From: Acidimicrobiaceae bacterium
GTDB taxonomy: Bacteria; Actinomycetota; Acidimicrobiia; Acidimicrobiales; Ilumatobacteraceae
NCBI GenBank assembly: GCA_020637295.1
Contig: JACJWF010000002.1
Span: 248,001-312,000, forward strand
Reading direction: 5' to 3'
DNA: 64,000 nucleotides
Both the position numbers and the translations under genes were made by a program. Below are positions 58,623 to 64,000 of this stretch, one piece after another (the first letter of the stretch is position 1; the number at the start of each line of letters is the position of its first letter). The notes beneath the pieces were generated by a model. That model was not told where the DNA came from. It was given only the letters and a program-made list of their open reading frames with translations, and searched no databases.

Positions 58623-58871
58623 ATGCCCTGGTGCGAGGAGTGCGCCAAGTACTGGACGCCGTCGGCGATGAACGAGGACGGCACCTGCCCGTCGTGCGGC
58701 CGCCCGGTGGAAGCCCAGCAGCCGGTCAGCGCCAAGAACCTGAACCTGCGCAAGCTGGCGGCGGGCGAGGACGGCAACCCGGAGGAGATGAAGGCCCCCT
58801 GGCACTTCAAGCTCCTCATGGTGCTGCTGGCCGCCTACCTGGGCTGGCGCATCGTCCAACTCTTCGTCTGA
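58623..58871 (+). CDS. small zinc-ribbon membrane protein
   Basis: An 82-residue protein. The N-terminus has CEECAKYW and CPSCGRP, a four-Cys zinc ribbon. A C-terminal hydrophobic segment, FKLLMVLLAAYLGWRIVQLF, should anchor it in the membrane with the ribbon in the cytoplasm. GGGGGAGAGG upstream provides the ribosome site. It lies 17 bp after der and may be in the same operon. Function unknown. Confidence 0.82.
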   Translation: MPWCEECAKYWTPSAMNEDGTCPSCGRPVEAQQPVSAKNLNLRKLAAGEDGNPEEMKAPWHFKLLMVLLAAYLGWRIVQLFV

Positions 58872-58945
58872 CCCTGCCGACACCTGACCCGTGTCCTCGA
58901 CACGCACGCTGTCGATCCGTGACCTGGGGTGATGCGTCGGGAATC

Positions 58946-58977
58946 TTGACGCAAAGCCGGGGGATGGCCGCTAGAGT
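58946..58977 (+). promoter_or_regulatory. tRNA-Pro promoter candidate
   Basis: TTGACG (58946-58951) and TAGAGT (58972-58977) lie 17 bp ahead of the tRNA. The 20-bp spacer is long, so the pairing is tentative, but both hexamers are good matches. Confidence 0.45.
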
Positions 58978-58993
58978 CGTCGGCCGGTACATA

Positions 58994-59068
58994 CGGGCTG
59001 TGGCGCAGCTTGGTTAGCGCGCTTGTCTGGGGGACAAGAGGTCGTGGGTTCGAATCCCGCCAGCCCGA
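58994..59068 (+). tRNA. tRNA-Pro (GGG anticodon)
   Basis: A 75-nt cloverleaf. The acceptor stem CGGGCTG pairs with CAGCCCG and the discriminator is A. The D-arm is GGCGC...GCG, the anticodon stem CTTGT/ACAAG with loop CTGGGGG (anticodon GGG), and the T-arm GTGGGTTCGAATCCCGC. CCA is not encoded. Confidence 0.97.
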
Positions 59069-59106
59069 CTCGGTGACACTGCACTTCGCAGGACGCCGCC
59101 CCCGGT

Positions 59107-60066
59107 TCAGCCGAGGGCTACCCGGCAATCGTCGCGGGTGTCCTCGTAATCGGTGTACATCGTCTCGAGGTCGTCGAACGCCGTGTTCAGTTCCTCGTCG
59201 ATGGCGGCTTCCTCCGGCGAGTTGGGCTCGGACCGGAACCACGCCAGCTGGAGGCCCCAGATGAACGCCCACTGGTCCGTGACCTTCTCGGCGCTGTCGA
59301 CGGCGTCCTTGCACACGCCCAGCGACTCGGTGTTGGCTTCCGCATCGGCCTCGAGCTGGTCGACCGTGGCCTGCAGGTCGTCGCGCTCGCCCTCCACGTC
59401 GGCGACCGACGCCGTCAACGCATCGCGCTCGTCCGTCAGGTTGTCGCGCTCCACGCGGAGGTCGTTGCGCTCGATCAACAGCCCGTCACGCTCGGAGCCG
59501 AGATCGTCCACCTCGCCGTTGCGGGAGAGGTAGCCGCCGCCGAAGCCGATCGCTGCCGCGGCCACCCCGACTGCAGCCACGATGGCGATGCGCTTGCCCT
59601 TGCCCGAGCTCTTCGGGCCGGCTGCCTGGGCAACCGGCACAGGCGCCTGCTGGACGGGCATGGGTTGCACCGGCATCTGCAGGGTGGGCGCCGCTTGCGC
59701 CGGCAGTTCCTGCGTGCCGCCGAAGCCCCCGACGCTGCTGGGGACGTCGGCCGTCGTCAGGGGCGGCTGGGGCGGCAGGGGCGGCAGGGGCGGCTGGGGC
59801 GGCTGGGGCGGTTCGGCGGTGGCCGCCGTCGGGGGCTCGGCCGGGACGGATGGCGTCATCATCGCCGGCACCGAGGTCGGCGCCTCGACGGCCGCCGGCG
59901 GGGTGGCGACGGGCTCGACGGGCGGCGGAGCAGCGATCTGCTCGAAGGCCGGCGGGGGAGCGACTGGTCCGGCGGGCGGCGGAGCAGCGATCTGCTCGGC
60001 GGTGGCGGCGCTCGGGTCCTGCGGCTCGCCTGCCGCGTCAGGGGTCGTATTCATCGGATCGCTCAT
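59107..60066 (-). CDS. Pro-rich, single-TM, coiled-coil membrane protein of unknown function
   Basis: A 319-residue protein. Residues 1 to about 145 are very rich in Pro, Ala and Gln with EQIAAPPP-type repeats, and underlying DNA repeats. A basic GKGKR segment and a TM helix (IAIVAAVGVAAAAIGFGGGY) follow. The C-terminal part starts with a long heptad-like region with repeated ERD/ERDNL units (a coiled coil), then a Trp-containing conserved-looking tail. N-in, C-out topology is expected. ATG 60066 has GGAGG six to seven bases upstream. No name can be given; it may be an envelope scaffold. Confidence 0.7.
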   Translation of the reverse strand: MSDPMNTTPDAAGEPQDPSAATAEQIAAPPPAGPVAPPPAFEQIAAPPPVEPVATPPAAVEAPTSVPAMMTPSVPAEPPTAATAEPPQPPQPPLPPLPPQPPLTTADVPSSVGGFGGTQELPAQAAPTLQMPVQPMPVQQAPVPVAQAAGPKSSGKGKRIAIVAAVGVAAAAIGFGGGYLSRNGEVDDLGSERDGLLIERNDLRVERDNLTDERDALTASVADVEGERDDLQATVDQLEADAEANTESLGVCKDAVDSAEKVTDQWAFIWGLQLAWFRSEPNSPEEAAIDEELNTAFDDLETMYTDYEDTRDDCRVALG

Positions 60067-60125
60067 GGAAGACCTCCGTTCCTCTCGGGACACTAACCAC
60101 GTCCGCGGTCCACCATGCGACCCGG

Positions 60126-60131
60126 TACGGT
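60126..60131 (+). promoter_or_regulatory. leaderless -10 for the SRAP gene
   Basis: TACGGT lies 8 bp before ATG 60140. Confidence 0.5.
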
Positions 60132-60139
60132 CCCACGGC

Positions 60140-60865
60140 ATGTGCGGTCGTTTCGTGTCCTCCCAGTCGCCCGACAAGATCGCCGAGTTCTTCGGAGCGT
60201 CGTTCGAGGGCGATGCCGCGGCCGGGCCGCCCGCCAACTTCAACGTGGCTCCCACGAATGACGTGTACGCGGTCATCACGGCGAACGACGGGGTGCGTGA
60301 GGTCCAGCCGTTCCACTGGGGGCTGGTGCCGAGTTGGGCGAAGGACGTGAAGATCGGCTCGAAGATGATCAACGCACGCGCGGAGACGCTGGCGGAGAAG
60401 CCGGCGTTCAAAGGGTTGTTCGCCAAGCACCGTCTGCTCGTGCCGATGGACGGCTTCTACGAGTGGCAGGCGGCAGGGGAGGGCGCCCCGCGTTCGGCGA
60501 AGGGCACCCCGCTGAAGACGCCGATGTACATCCACCGGCGTGACGGCAGCCCGCTGGCGGTGGCAGGCCTGTGGGCCGCGTGGCGGGACCGTGAGGCCGG
60601 CCCCGACGCGCCGTGGCTGCACAGCTGCACCGTCATCACGACGTCGGCCAACGCGGCGATGGTGCCGGTGCACGATCGGATGCCGGTGATCCTCCCCGAA
60701 GAGCACTGGGCGGAGTGGCTGGACCCCGCGCACCGAGACGTCGCCGCGCTGCAGCGCCTGCTGGTGCCGGCCGCCGACGACGTGCTCACCATGCACGAGG
60801 TGAGCCGGGACGTCAACAACGTCCGCAACAAGGGGCCGGAGCTGATCGCCCCACTGCACGCCTGA
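60140..60865 (+). CDS. SRAP-family protein (YedK/HMCES-like abasic-site DNA-crosslink protein)
   Basis: A 241-residue protein. The N-terminal MCGRF provides catalytic Cys2, which forms a thiazolidine link with abasic sites in single-stranded DNA. N78 in INARAET, E108 in DGFYEW and H178 in VHDRMPV complete the active site. It protects abasic sites during replication. Met1 must be removed for activity, as is usual. It ends 9 bp from a convergent HIT gene. Confidence 0.95.
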   Translation: MCGRFVSSQSPDKIAEFFGASFEGDAAAGPPANFNVAPTNDVYAVITANDGVREVQPFHWGLVPSWAKDVKIGSKMINARAETLAEKPAFKGLFAKHRLLVPMDGFYEWQAAGEGAPRSAKGTPLKTPMYIHRRDGSPLAVAGLWAAWRDREAGPDAPWLHSCTVITTSANAAMVPVHDRMPVILPEEHWAEWLDPAHRDVAALQRLLVPAADDVLTMHEVSRDVNNVRNKGPELIAPLHA

Positions 60866-60874
60866 CGGCGACCG

Positions 60875-61279
60875 TCAGCCCTGGGCCTGGAGCGCCACCC
60901 GGATGGCATGAGCCGCGGACTCCAGTTCGTCTCGATCGACGCCGGCCGCTGCGTTGGCGAAGTTGAACTGCCCCATGGTGTGGGTGGGGATGACGTGGAT
61001 GTGCGTGTGCGGCACCTCGTAACCGGCGACGATGATGCCCACGCGCTCGGGGTCGAACGCCGTGTTCTGGGCCACGCCGATGCGCCGGGCGATCTCGAAG
61101 AGATGGGCGGTGAGGTCGGCGGGCATGTCGATCCAGTGGTCGAACTCCTCGATCGGCACCACCAGCGTGTGCCCGTGCGCGAGCGGGTTGATCGACAGGA
61201 ACGCCACGCAGCGGTCGTCGCGGTGCACGAACGTGCCGGGGATCTCGCCGTTGATGATCCGGGTGAAGATGGTGGCCAT
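60875..61279 (-). CDS. HIT-family nucleotide hydrolase/transferase
   Basis: A 134-residue HIT protein. The triad motif is HTHIHVIP (about residue 90), with the FTRIINGEIP start typical of the Hint/HinT branch. It hydrolyses nucleoside phosphoramidates or adenylated compounds. ATG 61279 overlaps the SDR stop (TGATG). Confidence 0.93.
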   Translation of the reverse strand: MATIFTRIINGEIPGTFVHRDDRCVAFLSINPLAHGHTLVVPIEEFDHWIDMPADLTAHLFEIARRIGVAQNTAFDPERVGIIVAGYEVPHTHIHVIPTHTMGQFNFANAAAGVDRDELESAAHAIRVALQAQG

Positions 61280-62094
61280 CAGACGAACCCCCCGGACGCG
61301 GCGAACACGTCGCCGTTGCAGTAGCTGGACTCCGGCCCGGCGAGGAAGCGGACCAGTTCGGCCAACTCGTCGGCGGTGCCCATCCGCCCGCGAGGTATCT
61401 GCATGGTGATTCCCGCCATCAGCATCGGGTCCATCGGCGCCAGGAGCGGGGTGTCGATCCAGCCGGGGCACACGGCATTCACCCGCACGCCGAACGGGGC
61501 GACCTCCTGGCCGGTGCTCTTGGTGACGGCGATGATGCCGGCCTTCGCCGCGGCGTAGTGCAGCGAACCGGCCATCGGCCGCAGACCGAGCACCGAGGAG
61601 ATGTTGACGATCGACCCCGACCTCGCCGGGGTCATGTGCCGCAGGGCCGCCCGGGTGCCGTAGAAGGTGCCGTACAGGTGCACCCGGATCATGCGGTCCC
61701 AGTCCGCGTCCGTGAGGTCCACGGTGGTGTCCGGCGGCACCATGTCCGCCAGGCGGCCTTCCATGCGGGCCATCTGGTTGGCGATGCCGCGCTCCACCTT
61801 CGCCGGGTCCGGGGCGGGGGCGATGCCGGCGTTGTTGACCAGGATGTCCAGCCGGCCGTGGCGCTCGGCGGCCTTGTCCACCGCCTCGTCGAATGCGACA
61901 GAGTCCGTGACGTCGAAGATCGCCGTGTCGCCGCCGACCTCTGCGGCGGTCGCCGCGGCGGCGTCCGGGTTCATGTCGTTGATCACGACGGTGGCCCCGT
62001 CCGCGGCCAGCCGGCGAGCGAACGCCGCGCCCATGCCGGAACCGGCGCCGGTGATGAAGGCCACCTGCCCGGAGAGTGCTCCTGAAGTCGTCAT
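61279..62094 (-). CDS. short-chain dehydrogenase/reductase
   Basis: A 271-residue classical SDR. The cofactor motif is GAGSGMG, then NNAGIAP, VNISSVLG and YAAAK as Tyr-Lys. An insert of about 20 residues around MARMEGRLADMVPPD lies between the NNAG strand and the catalytic Ser, longer than in typical SDRs. ATG 62094 has TACGAT 6 bp upstream. It is followed by a HIT gene on the same strand. Substrate unknown. Confidence 0.9.
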   Translation of the reverse strand: MTTSGALSGQVAFITGAGSGMGAAFARRLAADGATVVINDMNPDAAAATAAEVGGDTAIFDVTDSVAFDEAVDKAAERHGRLDILVNNAGIAPAPDPAKVERGIANQMARMEGRLADMVPPDTTVDLTDADWDRMIRVHLYGTFYGTRAALRHMTPARSGSIVNISSVLGLRPMAGSLHYAAAKAGIIAVTKSTGQEVAPFGVRVNAVCPGWIDTPLLAPMDPMLMAGITMQIPRGRMGTADELAELVRFLAGPESSYCNGDVFAASGGFV

Positions 62095-62100
62095 GGGGCG

Positions 62101-62135
62101 ATCGTACGCACCCGGCGGGACGGGACTTGTACGCT
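62101..62135. promoter_or_regulatory. divergent leaderless -10 elements (SDR; pgsA)
   Basis: The minus-strand TACGAT (62106-62101) is 6 bp from ATG 62094. The plus-strand TACGCT (62130-62135) is 8 bp from ATG 62144. Confidence 0.55.
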
Positions 62136-62143
62136 CCGCGTCG

Positions 62144-62752
62144 ATGGACTCCGCCGCTGCCGCTGACGAGCACGTGTCGTCGCACAAGTACCTCACCGCA
62201 CCGAACCTGTTCACCCTCCTGCGCCTGTGCTGCATCCCGGTGTTCCTGTGGCTGCTCTTCGGGCGCGACAACCGGGCCGGCGCCGCCTGGCTGCTGGGTG
62301 CGCTCGGCGCCACGGACTGGGTGGACGGCTGGCTGGCCCGCCGCTTCAACCAGGTCAGCGAGTTCGGCAAGATGTTCGACCCCACGGCCGACCGCCTGCT
62401 GTTCATCGTCGGCATCGGCGGGATCATCATCGACGGCGCCGCGCCGCGCTGGTTCTGCCTGCTGGTGCTGGCCCGGGAGGTGATCGTCGGGGGCACCATC
62501 GCCGTCGCCACCCTCATGTTCAAGATGCAGCGGTTCGACGTCACCTGGTGGGGCAAGACGGCGACGTTCCTGCTGATGTTCGCGATCCCCGGCTTCATGC
62601 TCGGCAGCACCGACTTCCCCGGCCACTCGGGCTTCCAGATCGCCGCATGGATCCTCGGCATTCCGGGCCTGGTGCTGAGCTACTACACCGGCATGGCCTA
62701 CGTGCCCGTCATCCGCCAGAGCGTGAGGGAGGGCCGGGCGGCTCGCGGCTAG
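62144..62752 (+). CDS. pgsA: CDP-alcohol phosphatidyltransferase (PgsA-like)
   Basis: A 202-residue membrane enzyme. The family motif is complete: D61-G62-x2-A65-R66-x8-G75-x3-D79-x3-D83. It transfers a phosphatidyl group from CDP-diacylglycerol to glycerol phosphate, inositol phosphate or a related alcohol. The alcohol cannot be told, so the pgsA name is by genomic context (pgsA - gcvH - garA). Five or six hydrophobic segments are present. The TAG stop is also the first part of the next promoter's -10 hexamer. Confidence 0.88.
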   Translation: MDSAAAADEHVSSHKYLTAPNLFTLLRLCCIPVFLWLLFGRDNRAGAAWLLGALGATDWVDGWLARRFNQVSEFGKMFDPTADRLLFIVGIGGIIIDGAAPRWFCLLVLAREVIVGGTIAVATLMFKMQRFDVTWWGKTATFLLMFAIPGFMLGSTDFPGHSGFQIAAWILGIPGLVLSYYTGMAYVPVIRQSVREGRAARG

Positions 62753-62755
62753 GGT
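62750..62755 (+). promoter_or_regulatory. leaderless -10 for gcvH, overlapping the pgsA stop codon
   Basis: TAGGGT lies 7 bp before ATG 62763. Its first three bases are the pgsA TAG stop. Confidence 0.5.
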
Positions 62756-62762
62756 GACGGCC

Positions 62763-63143
62763 ATGCAGGTTCCCGACCAGCTCCGTTACAGCAAGGACCA
62801 CGAGTGGGTGTCGGCGGACGGCACCCGCGCCCGCATCGGGATCACGGACTACGCCCAGGACGCCCTCGGCGACGTGGTCTATGTGCAGCTCCCCTCCGTG
62901 GGTGCTGCGGTGGCGGCCGGCGACAGCTTCGGGGAGGTGGAGAGCACCAAGTCCGTCAGCGACGTGTACGCGCCCGTGTCCGGCACGGTCGTGGCCGTCA
63001 ACGAGGCGCTGGAGTCCGCACCCGAGACGCTGAACAGCGACCCCTACGGCGACGGCTGGATCTGCGAGATCGAGCTCGGCGACACCGCGGAACTCGACGG
63101 TCTGCTCGACGCCTCGGCGTATCAGGCTCTGATCGAGGGTTAG
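62763..63143 (+). CDS. gcvH: glycine cleavage system H protein
   Basis: A 126-residue lipoyl carrier. K63 in VESTKSVSD is the lipoylated Lys, and the flanking GDVVYVQLP and YAPVSG strands make the hammerhead fold. It shuttles the aminomethyl group between the P, T and L proteins; those genes are not in this window. In Mycobacterium the gene also lies upstream of garA. ATG 62763 is chosen because TAGGGT is 7 bp upstream; a GTG at 62754 would fall on the -10. Confidence 0.96.
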   Translation: MQVPDQLRYSKDHEWVSADGTRARIGITDYAQDALGDVVYVQLPSVGAAVAAGDSFGEVESTKSVSDVYAPVSGTVVAVNEALESAPETLNSDPYGDGWICEIELGDTAELDGLLDASAYQALIEG

Positions 63144-63146
63144 TCT
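63141..63146 (+). promoter_or_regulatory. leaderless -10 for garA, overlapping the gcvH stop codon
   Basis: TAGTCT lies 7 bp before ATG 63154 and starts with the gcvH TAG stop. Confidence 0.5.
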
Positions 63147-63153
63147 TCCCGCG

Positions 63154-63636
63154 ATGGCGTACGTGTTCTGCAACCAGTGCGGTCACCGCAATCCGCCGGA
63201 GTCGAGCTTCTGCTCGTCGTGCGGCAGCGTGCTGGACCGGCTGGACGACCACACGGTCACCCTGGCCAAGGTGGATCCGCTGCTGGACGCCCCCGGCCCG
63301 GAGGACGACGTGGTGGTGCACGTGGGCGATCTGCCGGCGGGTGCGTCGCTGGTGGTCCGCAACGGGCCGCAGGCCGGCACCGCGCTCGCCCTCACCACCC
63401 AGGTCACCAAGCTGGGCCGCCACCCGGACAGCGAGATCAGCCTCGACGACATCACCGTGTCGCGGCGTCACGCCGAAGTGGTGCACTCGGACACTGGGTG
63501 GCTGGTGCGCGACGCCGGCTCGTTGAACGGCACGTACGTCAACAACGAGCGCATCGACGAGGCGCCGCTGCACCACGGCGACGAGCTGCAGGTGGGCAAG
63601 TTCCGCCTCGTGTTCTTCAGCAAGTCCGATGGGTGA
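63154..63636 (+). CDS. garA: GarA/OdhI-like FHA protein with N-terminal zinc ribbon
   Basis: A 160-residue protein. Residues 6-24 form a zinc ribbon (CNQC ... CSSC). The C-terminal FHA domain shows GRHPDSEISLDD, SRRHAEV and SLNGTYVN, nearly identical in pattern to mycobacterial GarA. GarA binds phosphothreonine and controls 2-oxoglutarate dehydrogenase and glutamate enzymes after phosphorylation by PknG or PknB of an N-terminal Thr. The usual ETT site is not visible; Thr residues in DDHTVTLAKV could replace it. Its neighbours match Mycobacterium synteny. Confidence 0.9.
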   Translation: MAYVFCNQCGHRNPPESSFCSSCGSVLDRLDDHTVTLAKVDPLLDAPGPEDDVVVHVGDLPAGASLVVRNGPQAGTALALTTQVTKLGRHPDSEISLDDITVSRRHAEVVHSDTGWLVRDAGSLNGTYVNNERIDEAPLHHGDELQVGKFRLVFFSKSDG

Positions 63637-63642
63637 CGGCGA

Positions 63643-64000
63643 GTGGCGGACTCCGTGACCGAGCGCCCCTACCTGTCCATCGGTGAGGTGCTCGCGCTCC
63701 TGCTGGAGGAGTTCCCGGATGTCACCATCTCCAAGATCCGCTTCCTGGAGAGCCAGGGGCTGATCGACCCGGAGCGCACCCCGTCCGGCTACCGGAAGTT
63801 CTACGACGGCGACGTGGAGCGCCTGAAGGTCATCCTCCGCGAGCAGCGGGAGAACTTCCTGCCGTTGCGGGTCATTCGCGACCGCCTGGAGAGCGGCGAG
63901 ATCGACGACACCGGTCAGCACACGGCACCCCGGGGCATCCGCAACGTCGTGCTGCCGGGCAGTGACGAGACCGGCGAGCTGCACGTTCCCGACGCTGCCG
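63643..64000 (+). CDS. MerR-family transcriptional regulator (Rv1828/FtsR-like), cut by window edge
   Basis: The first 119 codons are visible. YLSIGEVLALL begins the helix-turn-helix, and DVTISKIRFLESQGLIDPERTPSGYRKF is the MerR core (given here only as a pattern) with a close match to mycobacterial Rv1828 and corynebacterial FtsR. It is followed by LPLRVIRDRLESGE. GTG 63643 is used, with GTG 63655 as an alternative. It lies 6 bp after garA, so one transcript is likely. The next gene beyond the window may be a DUF151 nuclease by synteny. Confidence 0.85.
   Translation, partial: MADSVTERPYLSIGEVLALLLEEFPDVTISKIRFLESQGLIDPERTPSGYRKFYDGDVERLKVILREQRENFLPLRVIRDRLESGEIDDTGQHTAPRGIRNVVLPGSDETGELHVPDAA

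Noticed and set aside
58994..59068. tRNA-Pro as an integration (att) site of a mobile element
   Set aside because: No integrase, no repeated tRNA 3' end and no compositional change next to it.

Overview
This is a GC-rich, densely coding bacterial chromosome segment, about 70% GC by eye. The genes point to an actinobacterium. There is an AftD-type arabinofuranosyltransferase, several polyprenyl-phosphate-sugar enzymes, and at the right end the order pgsA - gcvH - garA - MerR regulator. That block resembles the Mycobacterium Rv1822 / Rv1826-Rv1828 neighbourhood. An Acidimicrobiia-like (Ilumatobacter-type) host is my guess from overall gene content; it is inference, not proof. I see no insertion sequence, prophage, CRISPR array or rRNA operon. 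One tRNA gene (Pro, anticodon GGG) is present.

Layout. (1) 1-20042 is a cell-envelope glycan region. It has two sugar or steroid-type NAD-dependent dehydrogenases, a GMC oxidoreductase with a small partner, two stand-alone GT2 enzymes, a GT2-methyltransferase fusion, an OafA-like acyltransferase, four GT-C-like polytopic proteins, AftD and a PIG-V-like mannosyltransferase. (2) 20103-21856 holds a divergent pair, an AlkA-like DNA glycosylase and an enoyl-CoA hydratase-family protein. (3) 21867-27786 is a complete Opp/Dpp-type peptide ABC transporter operon, with a strong hairpin between the binding-protein and permease genes and a perfect TGTGA-N6-TCACA site upstream. (4) 27923-28984 holds a DUF5522 protein and a PPK2-type polyphosphate kinase. 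(5) 29039-44919 is a catabolic region. It encodes a three-subunit molybdenum hydroxylase of xanthine-dehydrogenase type, a phosphoribosyltransferase, a creatininase-family protein coupled to an M20 carbamoylase or allantoate-type hydrolase, an NMT1/THI5-type ABC transporter, SDRs, a cytosine-deaminase-like amidohydrolase, a gamma-glutamyltransferase-family protein and a GDPD. Together these suggest uptake and stepwise hydrolysis of a nitrogen heterocycle, which is a hypothesis. (6) 44942-53875 carries an aldehyde dehydrogenase, a membrane-anchored protein with an arrestin-like C-terminal signature, a GGDEF cyclase, an acyl-CoA synthetase, a SirB1-like protein with a flavin reductase and an alpha/beta hydrolase, and an acyl-CoA dehydrogenase. 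(7) 53987-64000 is core: a CopD-like membrane protein, ispH, a PDZ/radical-SAM DUF512 protein, der, tRNA-Pro, a coiled-coil membrane protein, an SRAP protein, a HIT protein, an SDR, pgsA, gcvH, garA and a truncated MerR regulator.

Two features run across the whole window. Most first genes of transcription units carry a TANNNT hexamer 6-9 bp before the ATG or GTG, the classic leaderless layout. In four places the stop codon of one gene forms the first bases of the next gene's -10 hexamer. Convergent genes often abut or overlap, leaving little room for terminators. The only two intergenic stretches over 300 bp (32654-32990 and 55462-55792) are both built from inverted-repeat units flanked by a C-rich left side and a G-rich right side.
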